DNA of 23,026 nucleotides, from contig JAEZCR010000019.1 of the NCBI GenBank assembly GCA_023433465.1, positions 1 through 23,026 of the forward strand, read 5' to 3'. The notes beneath the pieces are model-generated. The model was not told where the DNA came from, did no database searches, and saw only the letters and a program-made list of their open reading frames with translations. The first letter of the stretch is position 1. Every line of letters starts with the position of its first letter. Position numbers and translations under genes: made by a program. Source of the stretch: Pseudomonadota bacterium. GTDB taxonomy: Bacteria; Pseudomonadota; Gammaproteobacteria; Steroidobacterales; Steroidobacteraceae. Shown here piece by piece: positions 7,555 through 15,829 of this stretch.

Positions 7555-7577
7555 GTTTGTGTTTGGAGGACGAGAAA

Positions 7578-10500
7578 ATGACCGCGATTCGATTGGGACC
7601 GCCCCGCAAGCAGGGGCTCTACGACCCTCAGTTCGAGCATGACGCCTGCGGCGTCGGCTTCGTCGTGGACATAAAGGGCCGCAAATCGAACACCATCGTC
7701 CGGCAGGGCATCCAGATCCTGAAAAACCTCGACCATCGCGGCGCGAGCGGCAGCGAGGTCAACACCGGCGACGGCGCGGGCATCCTGTTGCAGCTGCCGC
7801 ATGCCTTCCTCAAGAAGGTGGCCAAGAAGGACGCGCGCATCAACCTGCCCGAGCCTGGCATGTACGCGGCCGGCAACATCTTCATGCCGCGCAACGCGAC
7901 CCAGCGCCGCCAGATCGAGGAAGTGTTCGCGCGCGTCGTGCAGGCCGAGGGCCAGATCTACCTCGGCGCGCGCAGCGTGCCGACGGACAACTCGATGCTC
8001 GGCGAGACGGCGAAGGCCTCCGAGCCGTTCGTGCGCCAGGTGTTCATCGGCCGCGGTCCGGAGACGCTCGACGAGAACGAGTTCGAGCGCAAGCTCTACG
8101 TGATCCGCAAGCGCGCGTACAACGAGATCCGCGTGTCGACCATCGGCGGCGCCGAGTACTGGTACGTGGTCTCGCTGTCGCACAAGACCATGGTCTACAA
8201 GGGCATGCTGACGACGAACCAGCTCGATCAGTATTACCTCGACCTGCAGAACCCACTGATGGAGTCGGCGATCGCGCTGGTGCACTCGCGCTTCAGCACG
8301 AACACCTTCCCGAGCTGGGACCGCGCGCATCCGTATCGCGTCATCGCGCACAACGGCGAGATCAACACGCTGCGCGGCAACATCAACTGGATGCGTGCGC
8401 GCGAGGCGCTGTTCGAGTCGCCGCTGTTCGGCGAGGACATCAAGAAGATCCCGCCGATCGTGAACCCGAACGGCTCCGACTCCTCGATGTTCGACAACGT
8501 GCTCGAGCTCATGGTGCTCTCCGGCCGCTCGATGCCGCACGCGGTCATGATGATGATCCCCGAGCCGTGGTCGAAGCACGCCTCGATGGATCCGGCGCGC
8601 CGCGCGTTCTACCAGTACCACAGTAGTTTGATGGAGCCGTGGGACGGTCCCGCGGACATCGCGTTCACCGACGGCAAGCGCATCGGCTCGGTGCTCGACC
8701 GCAACGGCCTGCGCCCGGGCCGTTACTACGTGACGAAGGACGACGTGTGCGTCATGGCGTCCGAAGCCGGCGTGCTCGACTTCCCGCCCGAGCAGATCGC
8801 GCACAAGGGCCGCCTGCAGCCCGGCCGCATGTTCCTCGTGGACACCGAGCTCGGCCGCATCGTCGAGGACGAGGAGATCAAGTCGCAGATCATCAACGAG
8901 CGTCCGTACGCGGAGTGGCTCAAGCAATACCTCGTGCACCTCAAGGATCTGCCACCGGTGCCTGAGCAGCCCGCGCCGGAGCCGGTCGCGCTGGCCAAGC
9001 GCCAGGTCGCATTCGGCTACACGTTCGAAGACCAGCGCATCCTCATGGCGCCGATGGCGCGCGACGGCGTCGAGGCCGTGGGCTCGATGGGCAACGACAC
9101 GCCGCTCGCCGCGCTCTCGAACAAGAGCCGACTGTTGTACGACTACTTCAAGCAGCTCTTTGCGCAGGTGACCAATCCGCCGATCGACTGCATTCGCGAA
9201 GAGATCGTCACGTCGAGCGACGTGTGGCTCGGTAGTGAGGGCAACCTGCTCGATCCACGCCCCAGCGACTGCCGCCGCCTCGAGCTCTCGGGCCCGGTGC
9301 TCACGAACGAGGAATTCGCCAAGGTGCGCCGGCTTTCGCTGCCCGGCCTCAAGGTCGGCACGTTGAGCATCCTGTTCCGCGCGGACCGTGGTGAAGACGG
9401 ATTGGTCCAGGCGCTCGAAGACATCCGCGAGGAAGCCCGGCGCATGATCGAGGAGGACGAGGTCAACATCCTCATCCTCTCGGATCGCGGCGTGAACAAG
9501 GAGTGGGCGCCGATCCCCTCGCTGCTCGCGGTGTCGGGCCTGCATCATTCGCTGATCCGCCAGGGCCTGCGCATGAAGTGCTCGCTGGCGCTCGAGACCG
9601 GCGACGCGCGCGAGGTGCATCACTTCGCGCTGCTGATCGGCTACGGCTGCTCGGTCATCAATCCGTACGTCGCGTTCGAAACGCTCGACGGCATGATCCG
9701 CGACGAGATGCTGCCCGGCGTCGAGCACAAGCTCGCGTGCAAGAACTTTGCGAAAGCAGCGGTCAAGGGCGTGGTCAAGGTCATGTCCAAGATGGGCATC
9801 TCGGCCGTGCAGAGTTACCACGGCGCCCAGGTGTTCGAGGCGGTGGGCCTGCGCCAGGATGTCATCGACGAGTACTTCACGGGCACGTCGTCGCGCGTCG
9901 GGGGCGTCGGCCTCGACGTGATCGCGCGCGAAGTGCTCATGCGCCACACGGCGGCGTTCGCCGAGCGCAAGCGCGCGCTGCAGACCGAGCTGCCCTCGGG
10001 TGGCCAGTACCAGTGGCGCGCGGACGGTGAGTTCCATCTCTTCAATCCGGAGAGCATCCATCGCCTGCAGAAGGCGGTGCGCACGGACTCGTACGCCACG
10101 TACAAGAGTTACGCCGAGCTGATCGACGACCGCGCGAAGAATCTGTCCACCCTGCGCGGCCTGCTCGACTTCAAGCAGGGCGAGCCGATCCCGATCGAGG
10201 AGGTCGAATCGGTCGAGAGCATCATGAAGCGCTTCAAGACGGGCGCCATGAGTTACGGCTCGATCTCCAAGGAGGCGCACGAGACGCTCGCCATCGCGAT
10301 GAACCGCATCGGCGGCAAGTCGAACACGGGCGAGGGCGGCGAGGACCCGGAGCGCTACATTCCAATGGAGAACGGCGATTCGAAGAACTCGGCCATCAAG
10401 CAGGTGGCGAGCGGCCGCTTCGGCGTCACGTCGAACTACCTCGTCAACGCCAAGGAACTGCAGATCAAGATGGCGCAGGGCGCCAAGCCCGGCGAGGGCG

Positions 10501-12188
10501 GACAGCTGCCTGGCACCAAGGTGTATCCGTGGATCGCGAAGACGCGGCACACGACGGCGGGCGTCGGTCTCATCTCGCCGCCGCCACACCATGACATCTA
10601 TTCGATCGAGGACCTGGCGGAGCTCATCCACGACCTCAAGAACGCGAACCGCGACGCGCGCATCAGCGTGAAGCTCGTGGCCGAGGTGGGCGTGGGCACG
10701 ATTGCCGCAGGCGTCGCGAAGGCGCACGCCGACGTCGTGTTGATCTCGGGTTATGACGGCGGAACGGGCGCATCGCCGCTGACATCGGTCACGCACGCGG
10801 GTCTGCCGTGGGAGCTCGGACTCGCCGAGACGCACCAGACGCTGGTCATCAACAACCTGCGTTCGCGCATCGTCGTCGAGACGGACGGACAGTTGAAGAC
10901 CGGTCGCGACGTCGCGATCGCGGCCTTGTTGGGCGCGGAGGAGTTCGGCTTCGCGACGGCGCCGCTGGTCACGATCGGCTGCATCATGATGCGCGTGTGT
11001 CACCTGAACACCTGCCCGGCGGGTGTGGCCACGCAGGATCCGCGGCTGCGCGAGAAGTTCGCCGGCAAGCCCGAGCACGCGGTGAATTTCATGCGCTTCA
11101 TCGCGCAGCACCTGCGCGAGATCATGGCGCAGCTCGGCTTCCGCAGGCTCGAGGACATGGTAGGCCGGGTCGACATGCTCGAGCCCAAGGCGGCCATCGA
11201 CCACTGGAAAGCCAAGGGCTTCGACTTCAGCAGCATCCTGTACGCGCCGGACGCCGGACCTGAGATCGGCCGCTTCCAGACGATTCAGCAGGATCACGGT
11301 CTCGACAAGTCGCTCGACGTCACCAGGCTGCTCGACATCTGCAAACCCGCGATCGAGCGTGGCGAGAAAGTCGAGGCCGAAGTCGAGGTGCGCAACGTCA
11401 ACCGCGTGGTGGGCACCATCACGGGTAGCGAGATCACGAAGAAGCACGGCGCGAAGGGTCTGCCCGACGACACCATCAGGATCAAGTTCAAGGGATCGGC
11501 GGGCCAGAGCTTCGGCGCGTTCATGCCGAACGGCATGACGTTCGCGCTCGAGGGCGACGCCAACGACTACTTCGGCAAGGGCCTGTCGGGCGGCAAGATC
11601 GCCGTGTTCCCGAGCCCGAAGGCGACGTTCGAATCCGAGAACAACATGATCGTCGGCAACGTCGCGTTGTACGGCGCGACGAAGGGCGAGGTGTTCGTGC
11701 GCGGCATGGCCGGCGAACGCTTCGCCGTGCGGAACTCGGGCGTGGACACCGTCGTCGAGGCCGTGGGCGACCATGGCTGCGAATACATGACGGGCGGCCG
11801 CGTCGTCGTGCTCGGACCCACGGGCCGTAACTTCGCGGCCGGCATGTCGGGCGGAATCGCCTATCTGCTGGACGAGGCAAACGACGCGCTGTCGCGCATC
11901 AACACGCAGATGGTCGAAGTCGAGCGCGTCGAGGATCCGAAGGAAGCCGAAGAGCTCCGCGCGCTCATCCAGAAACACGTCGACGCCACGGGCAGCAAAC
12001 ACGCCGCGAACATCCTCGCGGCCTGGCCGACCAAGCTGCCGAAATTCCTGCGCGTGATCCCGAAGGATTACAAGCGCGTGCTCGCCTGCCTCAAGCGGGC
12101 GCACGACCAGGGGCTTTCGGGCGACGAGGCCATCATGGCGGCGTTCGAGGAGAACGCACGCGATACGTCGCGTGTCGGCGGTAACTGA
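7578..12188 (+). CDS. gltB: Glutamate synthase (NADPH) large subunit
   Basis: A 1536-residue protein, the usual length for bacterial GltB. It transfers the amide nitrogen of glutamine to 2-oxoglutarate, giving two glutamates. ATG 7578 is chosen because GGAGGA lies 8 nt upstream. A 23-residue propeptide precedes Cys24 in DACGVGF, the N-terminal nucleophile of the class II amidotransferase domain (about residues 24-430). The central linker domain follows, then the FMN/synthase domain (about 850-1230) with GGKSNTGEGGEDPERY, and the 3Fe-4S ligands Cys1135, Cys1141 and Cys1146 in the CX5CX4C pattern. The C-terminal GXGXG beta-helix (about 1290-1480) contains GDANDYFGKGLSGGKI. All key residues are present. 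It acts in the cytoplasm with GltD, encoded 11 bases downstream. Confidence 0.98.
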   Translation: MTAIRLGPPRKQGLYDPQFEHDACGVGFVVDIKGRKSNTIVRQGIQILKNLDHRGASGSEVNTGDGAGILLQLPHAFLKKVAKKDARINLPEPGMYAAGNIFMPRNATQRRQIEEVFARVVQAEGQIYLGARSVPTDNSMLGETAKASEPFVRQVFIGRGPETLDENEFERKLYVIRKRAYNEIRVSTIGGAEYWYVVSLSHKTMVYKGMLTTNQLDQYYLDLQNPLMESAIALVHSRFSTNTFPSWDRAHPYRVIAHNGEINTLRGNINWMRAREALFESPLFGEDIKKIPPIVNPNGSDSSMFDNVLELMVLSGRSMPHAVMMMIPEPWSKHASMDPARRAFYQYHSSLMEPWDGPADIAFTDGKRIGSVLDRNGLRPGRYYVTKDDVCVMASEAGVLDFPPEQIAHKGRLQPGRMFLVDTELGRIVEDEEIKSQIINERPYAEWLKQYLVHLKDLPPVPEQPAPEPVALAKRQVAFGYTFEDQRILMAPMARDGVEAVGSMGNDTPLAALSNKSRLLYDYFKQLFAQVTNPPIDCIREEIVTSSDVWLGSEGNLLDPRPSDCRRLELSGPVLTNEEFAKVRRLSLPGLKVGTLSILFRADRGEDGLVQALEDIREEARRMIEEDEVNILILSDRGVNKEWAPIPSLLAVSGLHHSLIRQGLRMKCSLALETGDAREVHHFALLIGYGCSVINPYVAFETLDGMIRDEMLPGVEHKLACKNFAKAAVKGVVKVMSKMGISAVQSYHGAQVFEAVGLRQDVIDEYFTGTSSRVGGVGLDVIAREVLMRHTAAFAERKRALQTELPSGGQYQWRADGEFHLFNPESIHRLQKAVRTDSYATYKSYAELIDDRAKNLSTLRGLLDFKQGEPIPIEEVESVESIMKRFKTGAMSYGSISKEAHETLAIAMNRIGGKSNTGEGGEDPERYIPMENGDSKNSAIKQVASGRFGVTSNYLVNAKELQIKMAQGAKPGEGGQLPGTKVYPWIAKTRHTTAGVGLISPPPHHDIYSIEDLAELIHDLKNANRDARISVKLVAEVGVGTIAAGVAKAHADVVLISGYDGGTGASPLTSVTHAGLPWELGLAETHQTLVINNLRSRIVVETDGQLKTGRDVAIAALLGAEEFGFATAPLVTIGCIMMRVCHLNTCPAGVATQDPRLREKFAGKPEHAVNFMRFIAQHLREIMAQLGFRRLEDMVGRVDMLEPKAAIDHWKAKGFDFSSILYAPDAGPEIGRFQTIQQDHGLDKSLDVTRLLDICKPAIERGEKVEAEVEVRNVNRVVGTITGSEITKKHGAKGLPDDTIRIKFKGSAGQSFGAFMPNGMTFALEGDANDYFGKGLSGGKIAVFPSPKATFESENNMIVGNVALYGATKGEVFVRGMAGERFAVRNSGVDTVVEAVGDHGCEYMTGGRVVVLGPTGRNFAAGMSGGIAYLLDEANDALSRINTQMVEVERVEDPKEAEELRALIQKHVDATGSKHAANILAAWPTKLPKFLRVIPKDYKRVLACLKRAHDQGLSGDEAIMAAFEENARDTSRVGGN

Positions 12189-12199
12189 GAAACAGATAG

Positions 12200-13684
12200 A
12201 TGGGAAAGCCAACAGGGTTCATTGAATACTTGCGCGAGCTGCCGGTGGATCGTCCGCCGGCGGAGCGCGTGCGCGACTGGAACGAGTTCCACCACCACAT
12301 GGACGAGAAGCGCCTGCGCCAGCAGGGCGCGCGCTGCATGGATTGCGGCGTACCGTTCTGCCACACGGGCAAGCTGATCTCCGGCATGGCCTCGGGCTGC
12401 CCGGTGAACAACCTCATCCCCGAGTGGAACGACCTCGTCTACCGCGGCTTGTGGAAAGAGGCGCTCGAGCGCCTGCATCGCACGAACAACTTCCCCGAGT
12501 TCACGGGGCGGGTCTGTCCCGCGCCGTGTGAAGGATCGTGCGTGCTCGGCATCAACGCGCCGCCTGTCACGATCAAGAACATAGAAAATTCCATCGTCGA
12601 CAAGGGATGGGAGGAAGGCTGGATCGTTCCGGAGCCGCCGGCCGTGCGCACCGGCAAGAAGGTCGCGGTCATCGGCTCGGGTCCCGCGGGGCTCGCGGCC
12701 GCCGCGCAGCTCAACAAGGCGGGCCACTCGGTGACCGTGCTCGAGCGCGCGGACCGTCCAGGCGGCCTGCTCATGTACGGCATCCCGAACATGAAGCTCG
12801 ACAAGCGCGAGGTGGTCGCGCGCCGCATTTCTCTCATGGAGAAGGAAGGCATCAAGTTCCTCTGCAATGCGAACGTCGGCGAGAACGTCGAGCCGCAGCT
12901 GCTGATCAAGGATTTCGACGCAACCATCATCTGCACCGGCGCCACGCTGCCGCGCGACCTCAAGGTCGAGGGGCGCGAGTTGAAGGGCGTCCACTTCGCG
13001 ATGGATTTCCTCACCGTCTCGACCCAGTCCGTGCTGCGCGACGATCCGGCGTCCACGCCGTTGAACGCGCACGGCAAGGACGTCGTCGTGATCGGCGGCG
13101 GCGACACGGGCACCGACTGCGTCGGCACCTCGATGCGCCAGGGCTGCCGCAGCCTGCAGCAGATCGAGATCATGGCGATGCCGCCGATGGATCGCGCCGC
13201 GGACAATCCGTGGCCGGAATGGCCGAAGGTCTACAAGATGGACTACGGCCAAGAAGAGGCCGCGGCGAAGTTCGGCTCCGATCCGCGCGTCTACCTGACC
13301 ACCGTGAAGAAGTTCACGGGCGACGGCGCGGGCAATCTCACTGGCGTCGTGACCGTGCAGATCTCATGGGAGAAAAACGACAAGGGCCAGTTCATCCCGG
13401 TCGAGAAGCCCGGCAGCGAGAAGGAACATCCCGCGCAGCTCGTGCTGCTCGCGATGGGCTTCCTCGGCCCCGAACAGGCGCTGCTCAAGGACCTCAAGGT
13501 CGAAGTCGACGCACGCACCAACGTGAAGGCCGACTACGGCAAGTACGCGACCAGCGTGCCCGGCGTGTTCGCCGCCGGCGACGCCCGCCGCGGCCAGTCA
13601 CTCGTCGTCTGGGCCATCAATGAAGGCCGCGGAGCCGCCCGCGAATGCGACCGCTGGCTTATGGGCGCCACCGAACTCCCCTGA
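12200..13684 (+). CDS. gltD: Glutamate synthase (NADPH) small subunit
   Basis: A 494-residue protein that supplies electrons from NADPH through FAD and iron-sulphur clusters to GltB. The N-terminal region holds the cluster cysteines, starting CMDCGVPFC at residues 46-54, then Cys67 (GCPVNN) and CPAPCEGSC. The FAD-binding Rossmann motif is VAVIGSGPAGLAAA near residue 155 and the NADPH motif is VVVIGGGDTGTDCVG near 295. The C-terminal second FAD segment is GVFAAGDARRGQSLVVWAI. It follows gltB after 11 bases in the same operon, with a weak ribosome site, so translation may be coupled. The stop at 13682-13684 is only one base from the second palindromic repeat. Confidence 0.98.
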   Translation: MGKPTGFIEYLRELPVDRPPAERVRDWNEFHHHMDEKRLRQQGARCMDCGVPFCHTGKLISGMASGCPVNNLIPEWNDLVYRGLWKEALERLHRTNNFPEFTGRVCPAPCEGSCVLGINAPPVTIKNIENSIVDKGWEEGWIVPEPPAVRTGKKVAVIGSGPAGLAAAAQLNKAGHSVTVLERADRPGGLLMYGIPNMKLDKREVVARRISLMEKEGIKFLCNANVGENVEPQLLIKDFDATIICTGATLPRDLKVEGRELKGVHFAMDFLTVSTQSVLRDDPASTPLNAHGKDVVVIGGGDTGTDCVGTSMRQGCRSLQQIEIMAMPPMDRAADNPWPEWPKVYKMDYGQEEAAAKFGSDPRVYLTTVKKFTGDGAGNLTGVVTVQISWEKNDKGQFIPVEKPGSEKEHPAQLVLLAMGFLGPEQALLKDLKVEVDARTNVKADYGKYATSVPGVFAAGDARRGQSLVVWAINEGRGAARECDRWLMGATELP

Positions 13685-13685
13685 A

Positions 13686-13745
13686 GGTGGGGAAAGCGGT
13701 GCCGGTGTAAAAAGTGGGGATTGGCGTTTCGAGGCGCCGATCCCC
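13686..13745. repeat. REP-like palindromic repeat, copy 2
   Basis: Starts with GGTGGGGAAA and shares 28 identical bases (13698-13725) with copy 1 (1756-1783). The right arm seen in copy 1 is missing; instead GGGGATTGGCG (13716-13726) pairs with CGCCGATCCCC (13735-13745) around an 8-nt loop, with one G-T pair. Like copy 1 it lies between convergent genes, directly behind the gltD stop. Confidence 0.75.
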
Positions 13746-13747
13746 GC

Positions 13748-13825
13748 TCACATCTCGAGCGCCGTGATGTCGTTGAGCTCGCCATCGAAGCGGCGGCCGC
13801 GGTCAACGTGTATCGTCCAGAGACC
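13748..13825 (-). other. Coding-like tail out of frame with the C13 peptidase gene
   Basis: On the minus strand the frame beginning RGLWTIHVD and ending LNDITALEM before the TGA at 13748-13750 has high third-position and low second-position GC, like real genes here. The annotated peptidase frame over its last dozen codons lacks this bias. The tail stops two bases from repeat copy 2. It may be the true C-terminus of the peptidase, lost by a one-base frameshift near 13826-13840, or the remnant of another gene. Confidence 0.4.
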
Positions 13826-14642
13826 GCGTTGCTTCGACTTCGGCGAGGCTCGATTCCGCGAGCGGGCCGAAGTGGGCCTGGGGCTGCGAGGCCTTTACGC
13901 CCAGCTCCTTCTCGCGCACGCGGATTTCCCTGCGGGCCACGTCGAAAGCAGCCCGCAGCGACGCTGCGTGCGGCAATGCATCGCGATAGAACGCCTCGCC
14001 GAAGTACGTGAGATGGCGGTCATCCGAGCAACCGAATGACGGGCGATTTTTCGACGCGGCGGAGATGACGATAGTGTCGTCGTCGGCCAGCGGCTCGACG
14101 AAAGCGCCGGAGAAACACGCGGACACCACGATGATCTTCCGGCGAATCCCCGACTCCGCGAGCATCTTCACGAGGCCCTGCGCGCTGAGCCCGGTGGGCT
14201 CCATGCCCGTGTTCGACACCTCGATCATCGCGTTCTTCGCGCCATGCGACGACAACGCGAGGAACAGCACGTCCCGCTCCGGATCCATGAGCCGGCGCAG
14301 CGAGCCAAGCGCGTAGCGCAGGTTCGCGTGCGTCGCGAGCGGCAGGGTTTCGAGATCCCGGCGGTCGTTGATCAGCAGCAGCGAGCGCCGCGCCGAGCCG
14401 AATTTCTCGCCCACCCGCGTGGCCGCGAGCTTGATCTCTTCCGCGAAGACACGCTCTTCGCCGTATCCCGCGAAGCCGAGGAAGAACACCCGCGGATCGT
14501 CCGAGGCCTCGGCCGAAAAGCCCGCGACGACCGCATCGATGAGCGCATGTTGCGCCGCCTCGTCCGTCGCCGCGAGCGCGCGCGGGACCGCGAGGTCCCC
14601 GGAAAGGAGCAGCAAGACGATGGCGAAGCAGCGGCGCACCAC
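13803..14642 (-). CDS. Exported C13-family (legumain/caspase-like) cysteine peptidase
   Basis: A 279-residue protein. I take the GTG at 14642 as start (upstream codons read through the previous ORF and look non-coding), which gives a signal peptide (MVRRCFAIVLLLLSG...RALA) cleaved near residue 24, so it acts in the periplasm. The caspase-type fold is visible: strand DVLFLALSSHG with catalytic His133, and strand KIIVVSACFSGAF with catalytic Cys176. These are followed by DDTIVISAASKNRPSFGCSDDRHLTYFGEAF, a block seen in bacterial peptidase C13 proteins (PF01650); split here only by eye. Substrate unknown. It lies 25 nt downstream of a small ORF in the same orientation. The last residues may be shifted out of frame (see the tail at 13748-13825). 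Confidence 0.8.
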   Translation of the reverse strand: MVRRCFAIVLLLLSGDLAVPRALAATDEAAQHALIDAVVAGFSAEASDDPRVFFLGFAGYGEERVFAEEIKLAATRVGEKFGSARRSLLLINDRRDLETLPLATHANLRYALGSLRRLMDPERDVLFLALSSHGAKNAMIEVSNTGMEPTGLSAQGLVKMLAESGIRRKIIVVSACFSGAFVEPLADDDTIVISAASKNRPSFGCSDDRHLTYFGEAFYRDALPHAASLRAAFDVARREIRVREKELGVKASQPQAHFGPLAESSLAEVEATRSLDDTR

Positions 14643-14667
14643 GCCAGTCTCGCAGAATTCCGCGGTG

Positions 14668-14883
14668 TTATTGCAACTCGTCCATGACCTGGCGCAGTTG
14701 CGCCAGGCAATCCGCGACGAATACATCGAGCTCCCGGGCATCGAGCGCCATGAGCGCGCTCACCGCGAGATCCTCGGGCGCGCCCGCGTCGAGCGGTGCC
14801 GGCAGTTCGACGAACCTCGCGGCCAGTTCCCGACCGGACGAGGGAATGGACACGGCGTCGGCCTGTAGTTGTTCGGTGATCAT
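14668..14883 (-). CDS. Small acidic helical protein, unknown, upstream of C13 peptidase
   Basis: A 71-residue acidic protein (MITEQLQADAVS to VMDELQ) with two probable amphipathic helices, ELAARFVEL and LDVFVADCLAQLRQVMDEL. There is no signal peptide, membrane helix or recognised domain. The start ATG at 14883 lacks a good ribosome site, which lowers confidence. Codon bias is typical of genes in this window. Its stop is 25 nt before the peptidase start, so the two could be co-transcribed, although the peptidase is exported and this protein is not. Confidence 0.5.
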   Translation of the reverse strand: MITEQLQADAVSIPSSGRELAARFVELPAPLDAGAPEDLAVSALMALDARELDVFVADCLAQLRQVMDELQ

Positions 14884-15199
14884 CGGAGGCAGGCGAGCCG
14901 GCGCGAGTCGGGGGACAAGAAAAACGTCATCCGCATACGCATCCGCGGTTTCCCTGGCGCCATCCTGGTTGCCTAACTACGTACTCCCGGTGCCCGACTC
15001 ACCGCCGGCTCGTCGGCCTGTTCGTCGGGGCCTAGCAAAAACCAAACCGGCGCCTTACGCACCGGGCACAGGAGACGCATTGCTGTGGGAAGGCGCTGAC
15101 AGCCAAACCCTGATCGCCCGGGAGTGATTGTTGTCCGGGACGGGGATCGGCCGCAGAATGCGGGCGGTCCCACACAACTAGAACAAACGGGAGATCGTC
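14884..15199. other. Intergenic region without recognised gene
   Basis: This 316-nt divergent region between the small acidic-protein gene and the membrane-protein gene holds no coding frame I can support and no intrinsic terminator. It is locally less GC-biased, with A-rich patches near 14913-14925 and 15033-15045. A GGGAGA ribosome site before 15200 and a TAGAAC box at 15179-15184 are the only signals I see. It may contain promoters for both flanking genes. Confidence 0.4.
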
Positions 15200-15775
15200 A
15201 TGACAGACCTCGGCTCGCTATGGCTGCCTATCTTGTTAGGCGCCGCGCTGGTTTTCGTCGCCAGTTCGATCATTCACATGGGCCCCTTCTGGCACAAAGG
15301 GGACTTCCCGCAGCTGCCCAACGAAGACAAGGCCCGCGCCGCGATCGGCGCGCTCGGGATCCCACCCGGCGACTACATGCTCCCGCGCTGCAATTCGATG
15401 GCGGAAATGCGCTCGCCCGAGTTCATCCAAAAGCTTACCGACGGCCCGGTGTGGATCATCACCGTGCGGCCGAACGGCGTCGCCGGCATGAGCAAGCCGC
15501 TGGTCCAGTGGTTCTTCTATCTCATGCTCATCGCGCTGTTCGCGGCATACATCGCCTCACACGCACTCGAGCCCGGGGCCGACTACCTGCACGTGATGCG
15601 CTTCGTCGGCGCCACCGCGTTCATGGGCTTCTCACTCGGACTGATCCACGACTCGATCTGGTACGGCCGCAAGTGGAACATCACGCTCAAACTGATGTTC
15701 GACGGCTTGATCTACTCGCTCGTACTCGGCGGCACGTTCGGCTGGCTCTGGCCCAGGACCCTCGGAGTCGGGTGA
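15200..15775 (+). CDS. Four-helix inner-membrane protein, unknown function
   Basis: A 191-residue protein with GGGAGA six bases before ATG 15200. A first helix (residues about 8-28) is followed by a loop of some 75 residues and three further helices (about 103-123, 133-152 and 165-185). The loop holds HMGPFWHKGDFPQLPNED, PPGDYMLPRCNSM and GPVWIITVRPNG; with a single N-terminal helix before it, this soluble part sits on one side of the membrane. Several His and Trp residues lie at the membrane border (HDSIWYGRKW). I do not recognise the family or substrate. The next gene follows 54 nt later with its own -10 box. Confidence 0.85.
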   Translation: MTDLGSLWLPILLGAALVFVASSIIHMGPFWHKGDFPQLPNEDKARAAIGALGIPPGDYMLPRCNSMAEMRSPEFIQKLTDGPVWIITVRPNGVAGMSKPLVQWFFYLMLIALFAAYIASHALEPGADYLHVMRFVGATAFMGFSLGLIHDSIWYGRKWNITLKLMFDGLIYSLVLGGTFGWLWPRTLGVG

Positions 15776-15817
15776 GAATCGCCGAGTAGGCTCTCGGTCG
15801 AGGGTCTCGCGGCCTGC

Positions 15818-15823
15818 TAGGCT
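15818..15823 (+). promoter_or_regulatory. -10 box for a leaderless transcript
   Basis: TAGGCT ends exactly six bases before ATG 15830, so transcription would start at or next to the start codon. No Shine-Dalgarno sequence lies before this ATG. Confidence 0.4.
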
Positions 15824-15829
15824 CGGGCC

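Noticed and set aside
7512..12212. A 1566-codon open frame on the minus strand across all of gltB
   Set aside because: It is the antisense shadow of gltB: codon choice in GC-rich genes avoids TTA, CTA and TCA, which keeps the opposite frame free of stops. The product is a low-complexity run of Arg, Ala, His and Val with no domain.
14884..15199. Riboswitch or structured RNA in the divergent intergenic region
   Set aside because: I compared it by eye with c-di-GMP and cobalamin consensus features on both strands and found no match, only short 4-bp stems.
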